Shown here piece by piece: positions 27,572 to 37,648 of a stretch of 64,000 nt of DNA (the stretch's first letter is position 1; each line of letters begins with the position of its first letter). The stretch spans positions 89,061 to 153,060 of the forward strand of contig NZ_JAPZSC010000020.1 of NCBI RefSeq assembly GCF_027531545.1. The letters are read 5' to 3'. Under the pieces are notes generated by a model, which saw nothing but the letters and a program-made list of their open reading frames with translations, did not search any database and was not told the origin of the DNA. The DNA is from Silanimonas sp. (GTDB lineage Bacteria > Pseudomonadota > Gammaproteobacteria > Xanthomonadales > Xanthomonadaceae). The position numbers were made by a program, and so were the translations under genes.

Positions 27572-28030
27572 GCGCTGGAACTCCGCTTCGAACACACGGT
27601 AATGCGCATCACGCATGCCGAGCGCCGCATACGTGGCCTGCGCACGCGCGTTGTCGTTCTCGACGTACAGGCGCAGGCCGCACACGCCCGGCGTGGCGCG
27701 GGCCTCGTGCTCCACATGCGCGTAGAGCGAGCGAAACACGCCGAGGCGGCGTGCTTCTTCGGCGACGAACACGCTCTGGATCCACCACCACCAGCCGTTG
27801 CGCCAATCACTCCATTCGGTGGTGAGCATCAGCGTGCCCACGGCCCGGCCGTCGTGTTCGGCGACGAGGTAGCGCGCCTTGTGCGGGTCGGCGAGGCCGG
27901 CGGCGATGCCGGCGCGGATCGTCGCCGCGTCGAGCACCTTGGCTTCGGTTTCCAGCGCCATGGCCTCGGCCCAGCGGGCGAGGGTTTCGAGGTCGGCGGA
28001 CGTGGCGGTGCGGATCGTGGTCGGGCTCAT
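27566..28030 (-). CDS. GNAT-family N-acetyltransferase
   Basis: This 154-residue protein has the GNAT fold: TIRTATSADLETLARW at the N-terminus, WWWWIQSVFVAEEARRLGVF as motif A for acetyl-CoA pyrophosphate binding (in the R/Q-x-x-G/A position), and LRLYVENDNARAQATYAALG as motif B. The substrate cannot be inferred. It is the last gene of a chain that starts with ntrB. Its ATG at 28030 overlaps the stop of the small monooxygenase by 4 bp, so it should be co-transcribed with ntrBC. Whether it acts in nitrogen metabolism is unknown. Confidence 0.85.
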   Translation of the reverse strand: MSPTTIRTATSADLETLARWAEAMALETEAKVLDAATIRAGIAAGLADPHKARYLVAEHDGRAVGTLMLTTEWSDWRNGWWWWIQSVFVAEEARRLGVFRSLYAHVEHEARATPGVCGLRLYVENDNARAQATYAALGMRDAHYRVFEAEFQRG

Positions 28031-28361
28031 GGGCGCTCGGTTGGCGGCAAGGGGGCGTCGGAGTCGAGACCGTAGGCGCGCTCGACGCGGGCGATGCGGA
28101 CGGCGTAGCGGGCGTACCAGTGCTCGCGGCCGCGGCGCTGGGCGTCGAGGTGGTCGACGTCGCGCTTCCACGCGCGCACCGCGTCCTCGTCACGCCAATA
28201 CGAGACAGTGATGCCGAAGCCGTCGGCGCCGCGCGCACTCTCGATGCCGAGGAAGCCCGGCTGGGCAGCGGCCAGCGCCACCATGCGTTCGGCCATCGCG
28301 GCGTAGCCGTCGTCATCGACGCGGCGCTGCGAACTGAAGATCACGGCGATGTACGGGGGCG

Positions 28362-28365
<4 letters not shown>
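28027..28365 (-). CDS. antibiotic biosynthesis monooxygenase-like (ABM) protein
   Basis: This 112-residue ferredoxin-like alpha/beta protein has the ABM pattern YIAVIFSSQRR near the N-terminus, then GFLGIESARGADGFGITVSYW, DEDAVRAWKRDVDHLDAQ and a basic C-terminus. Small proteins of this kind include quinol monooxygenases and haem-degrading enzymes. The sequence does not distinguish these, and many have no known activity. It overlaps ntrC upstream and the GNAT gene downstream by 4 bp each. Confidence 0.78.
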
Positions 28366-29794
<1,429 letters not shown>

Positions 29795-29798
<4 letters not shown>

Positions 29799-30835
29799 GT
29801 CGTGGCCTCCGCGCCCTCATCGGGATCGGGCAGTGGCAACAGCACGGTGAACACCGTGTGGCCCGGGCGCGATCGATAGGCCAGCGAGCCGCCATGCTCG
29901 CGCGCGATCTGCTGCGCCAAGGGCAGGCCGAGGCCGGTGCCGTCCGCACGGCCGGACACCAACGGCAGGAAGAGGCGCTCGACGAGATCCTCGGGCACGC
30001 CGCGGCCGTCGTCGCCCACCTCGACGCGCACCGCGAGGCGATGGCTGCGATCTCCGATCAGCACCTGGTGTTCGGCGCGCGTGCGCAGGCCCACGGTGGT
30101 GGCACCGCTCTCGAGCGCGTTGCGCACGAGGTTCCACACCGCCTGCGTCAGCCGGTCAGCGTCACCCAACAGGTCGGGCAGGCTGGGGTCGTAGTCGCGC
30201 ACCACCTTCACCGACCAGCCGGCCTCGGCTTCGGCGAGCTGGCGTACGCGCTCCAGCACGGCATGGATGTTCATCGCCTCGAAGGGCCGCGGCGCGGCGG
30301 GATGCAGGATGCGGTCCACGAGGCCGTTGAGGCGCTCGACTTCGCTGGCGATGAGGCCGACGAGTTCGCGGCTGTCGGCGTCGCTGGTGCGTCGCGACAG
30401 CAGCTGCGCCGCGCCTTTCAGGCCCGCGAGCGGATTGCGCAGCTCATGCGCCAGTCCGCGCAGCGAGGCGCTCAGCGCCTGCGGCAGCGCGGTGACCGGA
30501 TCTTCCCCGGGGAACTCCTCGACCGGATGCAGTTCGACGCGCACGCCCCCCTCTTCGCGCACGCACCAGACGTCGGCGAAGCGCGCCGTCAGGCCACCGA
30601 AGCCGAGGCCCACGCGCTGCAGGCGCAGCGCCTGCTCGTCGTAGGGCACGCGCGGCAGGGCCGAAACGATGCGCTCGCCGCCGTCGAGCTCAGCGAGGCC
30701 GAGGCCGATCAGCCGGCGGGCACTGACACCTAGCCAGCTCGCGAAGGCCGGATTCGTGGCCAGGATTCGGCCTTCGGCATCGAGCCAGAACAGCGGCGTG
30801 GCGAGGCGATCGAAGGCGGCGAGGTCGGCGGGCAT
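29795..30835 (-). CDS. ntrB: nitrogen regulation histidine kinase NR(II)
   Basis: This is a 346-residue soluble histidine kinase. It has an N-terminal PAS domain (LFWLDAEGRILATNPAF), HisKA with His130 (LRGLAHELRNPLAGLKGAA) and HATPase_c (NLVRNALESG, DDGRGVPEDL, GTGLGLPLAQQIAREHGG). There are no transmembrane helices, as expected for NtrB, which reads the PII/glutamine state and phosphorylates or dephosphorylates NtrC. The start is the ATG at 30835. PII (glnB/glnK) genes are not in the window, so the sensory input is encoded elsewhere. Confidence 0.92.
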
Positions 30836-30924
30836 GGCCGCAGTATCGCACCAGCATCGGGCATTTGATGCTCGGTACGGCCCGGCCGGGGTGACACGAC
30901 CGGGGCTGTCGGCCCGCGCGGGCG

Positions 30925-31248
30925 TCAGTCGAGATCGAAGTAGATCACGACGTCGTCTTCGCAGAAGTCGACCCAGTCGGAGTCCAGGGTCTCGCCACCC
31001 TCGAACGTGGCGCGGAACCGCCACTCGCAGTTGCTGGCATTGGTGCTCTGGTCCCAGACCAGTTCGGCCGAGTCGCCGGAGGCGATGCCGGAGCCGATGT
31101 CGAACGGGGCCCAGGACGCGTCGTCCTCGGACACCTCGATTTCCACGATGCGCTGGTTGGCGTTGTTCTCGACCGTGAAGCTGTAGTCCTCGGCAAGGGC
31201 CGGCGTGGCGGAAAGGGCAAGCAGGACGAACGGCAGCAGGTGGCGCAT
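30925..31248 (-). CDS. small secreted acidic protein
   Basis: This 107-residue protein has a clear Sec signal peptide (MRHLLPFVLLALSATPALA, cut before EDYSF). The mature domain is acidic, with NANQRIVEIEVSEDDASWAPF and a Cys pair (NASNCEWRF and WVDFCEDDV) that may form a disulfide. GGAG at good spacing precedes ATG 31248, which decides the start against a much longer open frame. I do not recognise the family. The likely location is periplasmic or extracellular. It lies in the gap between ntrB and the acyltransferase on the same strand and probably has its own promoter. Confidence 0.78.
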   Translation of the reverse strand: MRHLLPFVLLALSATPALAEDYSFTVENNANQRIVEIEVSEDDASWAPFDIGSGIASGDSAELVWDQSTNASNCEWRFRATFEGGETLDSDWVDFCEDDVVIYFDLD

Positions 31249-31367
31249 GGGGGTCTCCGTGATCGTGGGCCGGACAGGTCGGGGCGAACAGCGTCCCATC
31301 GCCCTCGCCGGGCAGCCTGCCGGGCAGGCCGCGGTCGCGCAAGCACCCCGGCCGCCGAGCCCACCGA

Positions 31368-32564
31368 TCAACGCCCGAGGCGCTGCTGCTGGTCGAATGC
31401 CTCCGCCCGGTCTTCGCGTCGGGGCGCCAGTCCGAAGAGCCAGCGCATTGGCGCCCAGCGGCGTACCGCAAACTCGTGGAGCAGCAGACAACCGAACACC
31501 GTGCCCCCGAGCACCACCGCGACGTCCGCCAGCGGCCCGAGCCCTCGCTGTCCCGCCCACCATGCAAGCGGCACGATCAGGCTCTGGTGGACCACGTGCC
31601 AAGGCAGCACGGCCTCGTTGGCGTAGGCGAGGCCCGGCCACGGCCGGTCGAGGGCGTGGCGCGCCCAACCCAGCAAGCCCAGCAGGACCGCCGCCATGTA
31701 AGCGGCGCGCAGGCTGCGCAAGCTCCAGACCTCCCAAGGCGGCAGGCGATCGTCCACCGCGAACAGCCAAGGGACGTAGGCGAGCGCGAGCACCACCGAA
31801 GCCCCGAGGCTCCACCAACGCGCGCGCCGGAGGGTTTCCCAGACCCCATCGCCCGAACCGAGCAGCAGGCCGAACAGGAAGACGGCGCCGTAGTGGGAAT
31901 GGTTGTAGAGATCCGGGAAGAAGTCCTTCCGGTCGGGACAGGCGTCGGCCAACAGGTTCATCGCCAAGGCCGCGGGCAGCGCGAGCCCGAGCCAGAGCAC
32001 GGGCAGCGGCGCGCGGTGGACGGCCGCGATGGCGGCATGGCCGGCCCGGGAGCGCCAGACGAAGGCCACGGCCAAGGCGAGCGCACCGTAGAGCCACGCG
32101 TAGGGCAGGAACCACAGGTGGTTCCAGGTGATGCCGTAGGCCCAGCCGCCGAAGGCGTCCTCGGGCCACGGGTGGCCGCCGAAGTAGAGGCCCAGGAAGT
32201 CGAAGTAGCCCGGCGGCACATGGCTGCCGCGCAGGGCTTCGATGTAGGGCTGGACTGGCACCACCAGCAGCATCCCGACCAGCAGCGGCAGCAGCAGGCG
32301 GCGACTGCGCTGGCCGATGGCGCGCCACGGCGTCGACCACGGCCGCGCCAGGCCAAGGGCGATGCCCGACAGGAGGAACAGCAGGGGCATGCGCCAGCGG
32401 TTGAGCAGCGTCATCGGCACCTCCAGCCAGGCGGTCTGGTGCGCGGACTTGATGTGGTAGTCCCAGTCCGCCACGTAGACGAGGCCCACGTGGTAGAGCA
32501 CCAGCAGGCCGAAGGCGAGCACGCGGAGCGCGTCGATGTCGTGGCGGCGGTGGGCGGCGGGCAT
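31368..32564 (-). CDS. acyltransferase-3 family membrane protein
   Basis: This is a 398-residue integral membrane protein with about ten hydrophobic helices. It begins RRHDIDALRVLAFGLLVLYH, the characteristic acyltransferase-3 start (catalytic-type His in LLVLYHVG), with MPLLFLLSGIALG and a late LPWHVVHQSLIVPLAWW helix. Members of this family O-acetylate or O-acylate cell-surface glycans, lipids or exopolysaccharides. GGAG lies six bases before ATG 32564. It faces the LytTR gene across a 179-bp divergent promoter region. LytTR proteins often regulate surface genes, but control of this gene by that regulator is only a guess. Confidence 0.85.
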   Translation of the reverse strand: MPAAHRRHDIDALRVLAFGLLVLYHVGLVYVADWDYHIKSAHQTAWLEVPMTLLNRWRMPLLFLLSGIALGLARPWSTPWRAIGQRSRRLLLPLLVGMLLVVPVQPYIEALRGSHVPPGYFDFLGLYFGGHPWPEDAFGGWAYGITWNHLWFLPYAWLYGALALAVAFVWRSRAGHAAIAAVHRAPLPVLWLGLALPAALAMNLLADACPDRKDFFPDLYNHSHYGAVFLFGLLLGSGDGVWETLRRARWWSLGASVVLALAYVPWLFAVDDRLPPWEVWSLRSLRAAYMAAVLLGLLGWARHALDRPWPGLAYANEAVLPWHVVHQSLIVPLAWWAGQRGLGPLADVAVVLGGTVFGCLLLHEFAVRRWAPMRWLFGLAPRREDRAEAFDQQQRLGR

Positions 32565-32743
32565 GGGCTTCTCCGAGGGGAGGCACCAGCGTGGGTGATG
32601 CCCCCGCGGCCCGGACGGGTGCGGTGACGGAACGCCGGAATCCGGGGAGCACCAGCACGGCACGCGTCGACGACGGGACGAATGGCGGTCCTCCGGGGAC
32701 GAGCCGCCGCCACCACGCGCAGGGCCCCCACTAGACTGCGCCG

Positions 32744-33658
32744 ATGCCTCCCGTCCCGCTGTTCGAGCGCTGGCTGCTCGCCCTCCACCGCCGCCCTCTC
32801 CTCGTTGCGGCGCTGGCGTGGAGCGTGGTCTACATGCTGTCGGGCTGGTTCGAGACGCGCACGATGCAGATGGAGTACGCGCGGCTCGGCATCGACACGG
32901 ATCCGTGAGAAATCCCCACCTGGCAGGGAACGAGCGCGCTGTCCTCACTCATGCTCGTCGCGCTGGTCGGCTGGGCCGAGGCGCGCTGGCCGCTGCGCTG
33001 GGGCGAACTGCGCCACCATCTCTTTTGTCACGCGGGCCTGTCGGTTGCCTACTGCTTGCTGCACGTGGGCGGCATGGTGGCGATGCGCGAGGCGGTGTAT
33101 GCCTTGCAGGGCGCCGACTACGACTTCGGCGATTGGCCTCGCGAACTGCTTTACGAGTACCTCAAGGACGCCCGCAGCTATGCGCTGCTGGTCGTGGTCT
33201 TCCACTACTCGCGGTCCCTGATGCGGCTGGCGCAGGGCGAAGCCCGCCTGCTGGACGAGCCGGACGTTGATGCCCTCCCGACCGCATCCGACGCTGCGCT
33301 ACCGGCCATAGCCCCGACCGACGCGCGCCTACCCCAGCGCTTCGTCGTAAGGAAGCTGGGGCGGGAGTTCATCGTCGAGGCCGAGCGTATCGAGGCCGCG
33401 TTGGCGAGCGGGAACTACGCCAACCTGCATGTGGGAGGGGCCGTCTACCCGCTGCGCAGCACGCTGGCACAACTCGAAGCACAGCTCTCCACCGAACGCT
33501 TCCTGCGCGTGCACCGGAGCGCGATCGTCCGCATCGATGCCATCGCTTCGGTGGCGGCCGGCGAGGGCGGCGAAGCGAGCTTGCAGCTGCGTTCCGGGCT
33601 GGTGGTGCCTTGCAGCCGCCGCTACCGCAGCCAACTGAAGGATCGGATCAAGGGCTGA
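32744..33658 (+). pseudogene. membrane-bound LytTR regulator interrupted by an in-frame TGA
   Basis: Read from ATG 32744 the frame encodes a four-helix membrane domain and, at ~200-304, a LytTR DNA-binding domain (FLRVHRSAIVRIDAI, LRSGLVVPCSRRY). Codon 55 (32906-32908) is TGA. The sequence on each side (LGIDTDP and EIPTWQGTSALSS) continues in the same frame and reads naturally, so a CGA-to-TGA change is the simplest explanation. A product restarting at ATG 32951 would be 235 residues and lack the first helix. Either the gene is broken, the base is a sequencing error, or the short form works. Selenocysteine is unlikely for this family. Confidence 0.75.
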
Positions 33659-33676
33659 CGCTGCCGATCAGCGCCC
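33652..33676. other. imperfect hairpin containing both convergent stop codons
   Basis: GGGCTGA and TCAGCGCCC (one-base bulge) form a short stem-loop in which the LytTR TGA and the amidase stop lie in opposite arms, like the arrangement at 27554-27571. It is a candidate shared 3' end with no T-tract. Confidence 0.4.
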
Positions 33677-34459
33677 CAACCGCTGCTGCTCCAGGTCGAA
33701 GAGCAGGCGACGATCCTCGTCATCGAACGCGACGGGCACGGCACCCTCGTCGCTGCCCACCGGCGTCGGCGCCGTGTCCATGCCCCGGAACCGCCGCCGG
33801 AACGCGGCCAGCGCGGCAGGGAGGTCCGTGGTGTCGTAACCGAGCAGCGCCAGGGCCAGCACCGGGTCGAATCCTTCCGGCGCGGGCGGCGCATCGGCCC
33901 GTGGCCATTCGCCGAAACCTTCGGCGGCCAGGCGCGCCCAAGGGAAATGCGCGGAAGGGTCGGCCTTGCGCGTGGGTGCGAGGTCGGCGTGGGCGATCAC
34001 CGCCGTCCGCGGGATAGCGAGGCGCGTGCACAGGTCGTCGAGTAGACGGATGAGCGCCGCGACCTGCGCCTCGGCGAAGGGCTCGGTGCCATCGTTGTCG
34101 AGCTCGATGCCGATCGACGCGTCGTTGAGGTCGGTGAGCGCGCCCCAGCGGCCGATGCCCGCATGCCAGGCACGGGCGCGCTCGTCGACGAGCTGCATGA
34201 TGCGCCCGTCCTCGGCGACCAGGTAGTGCGCGCTGACCCGTCCGCCGGCGTTTGCCGACTTCAACGTGCGCAGGGCCTCGTCGAACGAGGCCATCTGCGT
34301 GTGGTGCAGGACGATGAGCTGCGCCTGCCGGGCGTCATGGTTCGGCGAGGGCGACCACGCCGCCAGCGGGCTGCGCTGGGGTGCGCCGGCACATGCGGCA
34401 AGCAACAGCGCGACGGCCGCGACCACTGGCAACGACCAACCGCGCGTCATCGGCGTCAT
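33668..34459 (-). CDS. amiD: N-acetylmuramoyl-L-alanine amidase, AmiD-like lipoprotein
   Basis: This 263-residue protein has a lipoprotein signal (VAAVALLLAACAG) followed by an Amidase_2/PGRP-type zinc amidase domain. The first metal His is in LIVLHHTQM, with HYLVAEDGRIMQLV and WHAGIGRW in the middle and a second His in VIAHADLAPTRKADPSAHFP. AmiD-type enzymes cleave the lactyl-L-Ala bond of anhydro-muropeptides and peptidoglycan at the outer membrane. Its start overlaps the stop of the upstream paralogue gene by 4 bp, so it is the third gene of an operon with two unknown membrane proteins and may act with them. Confidence 0.86.
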   Translation of the reverse strand: MTPMTRGWSLPVVAAVALLLAACAGAPQRSPLAAWSPSPNHDARQAQLIVLHHTQMASFDEALRTLKSANAGGRVSAHYLVAEDGRIMQLVDERARAWHAGIGRWGALTDLNDASIGIELDNDGTEPFAEAQVAALIRLLDDLCTRLAIPRTAVIAHADLAPTRKADPSAHFPWARLAAEGFGEWPRADAPPAPEGFDPVLALALLGYDTTDLPAALAAFRRRFRGMDTAPTPVGSDEGAVPVAFDDEDRRLLFDLEQQRLGR

Positions 34460-35715
34460 GTCGATGGCTCGTTCGCGCCATCACGAACAGCGGCCGGACG
34501 AACCGGCAGGGTGAGACGCATCAGGTGGTCGTTCTGCTCGTATCGCCGGGAACGCAGCGGCACCGAAATGGCGTTGACCGTCCCGTCGAAAACCAGCGGC
34601 CTAGGCCCTCCGCGCAGTTCGGCGGGAAGCGCAGCGAAACGCTCAGCGTTTGAAAGACCGACGGGCATCGCTTCCATCTGCAGGAAGGCGGCGAGCAGGC
34701 GACGCATGGCCACGTAGTCGAGCTGGCGCTCGCTGTAGTCACGATAGGCGGGCGTCGCGATATCCATCAGCACGGCGGAGCTCGCGAACGCGATGCGATC
34801 GACCCAGCGCAGTGGCGGAGCCTCCAGCGCATGGGGGCGGTCCTCGGCCGCGGCGCGACGCGCCTCCTCGCTGCAGGCCGAAGCAAAGTGCTGCGCACTC
34901 GCGGCGAGCTGCCAATCGATGTCGCTGACTATGGGGGTGATCGGCTTGGACCAATGCCATTCCGGCGCGGCAGCCATCTGGCGCTCCAGCTCCGGGAACA
35001 TCCGGCGCTGGTAGTGCCACTCGCCGCGAAGTGCGTTGCACACCGAGCCTTCGACGGCGGGGTCCGGGGCTTCGGCCAGCGCACGACAGCTCGACGGCAG
35101 CGGGTCGCTGGGCGCTCGCCGCCGCATGTCGGTGATCAGGTGCGCGTTCTGATGGACGATGGCGATTCCGATCATGGCGTCGATCAGGACGTCCGGGTTC
35201 GTCGCCCAGCGCACCGCACCCAAAGTATCGGTGCAGGTCGCATCGAGAGCCTCGGCCGTCTGGCCGGTGCTGAACTGAAAGGCCCGCAGGCTGTCGACAT
35301 TCGTGGGGCCCTCGTAGGAAGGGAAGTCATCTCCGCGCCCGAGGTACTCCGCACGGCGGTCGCGGTACACCGGCGCGCGCAGCGCGCGGGCGGCGGCCTC
35401 CAATCGCTCGCGCGACGCGTCGATCGCTGCGGCACTGGCTTCCGGCGCTGCATCGATGGCGGCGATGCACGAGGCCCGTTCGTCGCAGCGCAACACGGCG
35501 GGGAGACCGCCTTCCGGGCCCGGCGGCAGCGCCATCAGCAACTCGAAGCCGTTCTCGCCCTTGCCGGGCTCGTCGCGCTGCATCCGGTCGATCGCTGCCT
35601 GTTGCGACGCGGTCGGCGAAGTCAGGCGCCCGTAGGTCCAGATCGCGGCGAGCAGAAGGATCAGGGCGAGAAGTGCCAGCAGCAGTCGGGACAACCAGCG
35701 CCAAGCAAGGGACAT
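34456..35715 (-). CDS. membrane-anchored six-cysteine protein, copy B
   Basis: This 419-residue protein has one N-terminal transmembrane helix (WLSRLLLALLALILLLAAIW) and a large domain that should be periplasmic. It aligns throughout with the next gene, including the conserved end block (RLLAAFLQMEAMP, GLSNAERFAALPAELR, GPRPL). Six Cys are shared in the same spacing (CDERASC, ATC, SSC, VC, ASAC), pointing to disulfides outside the cytoplasm. I know no family name. AGGAG precedes ATG 35715, which favours it over the start 15 bp upstream. It overlaps the AmiD-like gene by 4 bp, so a cell-wall-related role is an inference from context. Confidence 0.78.
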   Translation of the reverse strand: MSLAWRWLSRLLLALLALILLLAAIWTYGRLTSPTASQQAAIDRMQRDEPGKGENGFELLMALPPGPEGGLPAVLRCDERASCIAAIDAAPEASAAAIDASRERLEAAARALRAPVYRDRRAEYLGRGDDFPSYEGPTNVDSLRAFQFSTGQTAEALDATCTDTLGAVRWATNPDVLIDAMIGIAIVHQNAHLITDMRRRAPSDPLPSSCRALAEAPDPAVEGSVCNALRGEWHYQRRMFPELERQMAAAPEWHWSKPITPIVSDIDWQLAASAQHFASACSEEARRAAAEDRPHALEAPPLRWVDRIAFASSAVLMDIATPAYRDYSERQLDYVAMRRLLAAFLQMEAMPVGLSNAERFAALPAELRGGPRPLVFDGTVNAISVPLRSRRYEQNDHLMRLTLPVRPAAVRDGANEPST

Positions 35716-35726
35716 GGGCAGGCTCC

Positions 35727-36980
35727 TCATGGGGCCAGGGAGGCGGCCAACGGGGCTGAGGCCGGCGACACGGATGGCAGCATCAGCAGCGCCTCGTTGC
35801 CGGGTGCGCCATCATGCTGGCGGCCGCGAAGGGCCACGCCGAGCGTGTTCGCCCCGGCATCGAATCGCAGCGGGCGCGGCCCATCGCGCAACTCGGCGGG
35901 AAGCGCAGCGAAGCGCTCGGCGTTCGAAAGACCGGCCGGCATCGCCTCCATCTGCAGGAAGGCCGCGAGAAGGCGGCGGCGCGCGACATGGTCGAGTTGG
36001 CGCTCCCAGTAATCGGCGTACATCACGCCCCCGGCGATCTCGCCGAGGATGTGCGAGACAGGGAAGCTCAAGCGATCAATGGCACGCGGTGGCGAATCGA
36101 GGCGCGCGCCGTCGATGTCGTCGCGCAAGGCGGCGTCGACCGCCGCAGGCCCGCAGTAGCCGGCCATCCGCTCTGCGCTGCGGGCGGAGAACTGCTCCGG
36201 GCTGTGCAGCCAATGCACGCTCGGACGCTGCGCCTCCGGCACCTGGTCGACGACCGAAATGCCGATCCCGTCAATCATCCGCCACTCGCTTCGCAAGCCG
36301 TCGCAAATCAGCCCTTCCGCCGCCGGATCCGGCAACGCCGCCAAGGCGAGGCAGGCGTCAGGCATCGGCACGGTCGGGGTGCGAGCACGCATCTCACCGA
36401 TCAGCGCGGCGGACTGCCGAAAGCCCGCGACCGCGATCATGGCGTGGACCATGCTGTCCTGTTCGCGCGACCAACGCGCGAAGTCGGCGGCGTCACGACA
36501 CGTCGCTCCCAGCGCGGCGGATTCGCGACCGGCCGCGAATTCAAAGGCGCGCCGAGCCGAAAGCCGGATCACCATCTGGAAAGGGGGCAGCACGTCAGTG
36601 GCGGCCGGCGTCATGTCGGGGTTGCGGAACACCGGGGCGCGGAGTGCGCGCTCCGCGGCATCGAGTGCGGGCGAATTGGCCAGCAGGGCCGCCTCGTGGG
36701 CCTCGGGGGCGGACTGCACGGCGTCAAGACAGGATGCACCCTCGCCACGGCAAGACAGCGCCATCGGCCAATCGCCTTCGGGCGGCGACGCCACCATCAG
36801 CAGGGGGAATCCGTTCTCGCCCTCGGGCATCGGGGCGCTCTCCTGCATCAGCGCCAGTGCGTCGCGCTGAGAGGGCGTCGGCGTCGTGAGCCGGCCGTAG
36901 GCGTAGAGCGCCAAGACGACGGCGATCGCCAGGGCGATCACGGAGAGCACGCGGGAGAGCCAACGCCAGACGGTCGACAT
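35727..36980 (-). CDS. membrane-anchored six-cysteine protein, copy A
   Basis: This 417-residue paralogue of the next gene is first in the operon. The N-terminal transmembrane helix (VLSVIALAIAVVLALYAYG) is followed by a proline-rich region, the shared cysteine pattern (CRGEGASC, ATC, DAC, IC, YC) and the common C-terminal block LLAAFLQMEAMPAGLSNAER. Short stretches of that block are close to identical at DNA level with copy B, which suggests recent exchange or strong selection. I do not recognise a domain. Its spacing to copy B is 11 bp. Confidence 0.78.
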   Translation of the reverse strand: MSTVWRWLSRVLSVIALAIAVVLALYAYGRLTTPTPSQRDALALMQESAPMPEGENGFPLLMVASPPEGDWPMALSCRGEGASCLDAVQSAPEAHEAALLANSPALDAAERALRAPVFRNPDMTPAATDVLPPFQMVIRLSARRAFEFAAGRESAALGATCRDAADFARWSREQDSMVHAMIAVAGFRQSAALIGEMRARTPTVPMPDACLALAALPDPAAEGLICDGLRSEWRMIDGIGISVVDQVPEAQRPSVHWLHSPEQFSARSAERMAGYCGPAAVDAALRDDIDGARLDSPPRAIDRLSFPVSHILGEIAGGVMYADYWERQLDHVARRRLLAAFLQMEAMPAGLSNAERFAALPAELRDGPRPLRFDAGANTLGVALRGRQHDGAPGNEALLMLPSVSPASAPLAASLAP

Positions 36981-37030
36981 GGTTTCGTCCTTGATGGGGG
37001 GGTGCGACAGAGCCTAGCAATCCAATCGGA

Positions 37031-37513
37031 TCAGAGCATCCGCGTCATGCACACGCTGCAGGGATCGGCGCGATAGTCACCGAATGGCGGGCACACGACG
37101 AAGCCGAAGCGCGCGTACAGCGCGCGCGCTGGCGCGAAGGCGGCCATCGACCCGGTTTCAAGGCTGACGCGCTTGCAGCCCATGTCGGCGGCCACCTGCA
37201 GCAGGTGCCGAAGCATCACGGCCGCAATGCCACGTCGCTGGAAGGCATCCACCGTGCGCATCGACTTGAGTTCGGCATGGTCGGCGGCGAGGCGCTTGAC
37301 CGCGCCCATCGCCGCGAGCTCGTCGCCCACCCACGCAGTGAAGAGGCGCAAGCCCGGCTGCCGCAAGCGCTCGACGCCCAGCGCATGCACGCTTTCGGGC
37401 GGCGAGTGCTCCGCCGCGCTGGCCAGGTGCTGGCGCACCAGCGCGATGACGGCGGGATGCTCGAGGCCGCCCTCCTGGATGCGCACGATGTCGTTGATTC
37501 CCGGTGTCGCCAT
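37031..37513 (-). CDS. GNAT-family N-acetyltransferase
   Basis: This 160-residue GNAT protein carries ELKSMRTVDAFQRRGIAAVM (motif A with the R-x-x-G-I/A acetyl-CoA loop) and VSLETGSMAAFAPARALYAR (motif B), followed by FGFVVCPPFGDYRADP, a C-terminal block common in small-molecule acetyltransferases. GAGGGAA lies before ATG 37513. It sits between the glnA terminator and the two-paralogue operon on the same strand. The substrate is unknown. Confidence 0.83.
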   Translation of the reverse strand: MATPGINDIVRIQEGGLEHPAVIALVRQHLASAAEHSPPESVHALGVERLRQPGLRLFTAWVGDELAAMGAVKRLAADHAELKSMRTVDAFQRRGIAAVMLRHLLQVAADMGCKRVSLETGSMAAFAPARALYARFGFVVCPPFGDYRADPCSVCMTRML

Positions 37514-37567
37514 GGGTTCCCTCGCTGAAGCCTTCGCCTCCCTGCGGAGGCCGACACAACCAACGAA

Positions 37568-37588
37568 AACGGCCCGCTTGCGCGGGCC
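37568..37588 (-). terminator. rho-independent terminator of glnA
   Basis: On the minus strand GGCCCGC pairs with GCGGGCC (37571-37577 and 37582-37588), with a four-base loop, and is followed at once by GTTTTCGTTGG. It lies 60 bp downstream of the glnA stop codon and ends the transcript before the GNAT gene. Confidence 0.85.
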
Positions 37589-37648
37589 GGCTCCGTCGAC
37601 GTCCGTTGTCGAAAGCACCGGCGCTCCCCCGCCGGCACCGCGCGATCG

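Noticed and set aside
32906-32908. Selenocysteine codon in the LytTR gene
   Set aside because: LytTR proteins are not selenoproteins, no SECIS-like hairpin is evident, and a single-base change of CGA explains the TGA.
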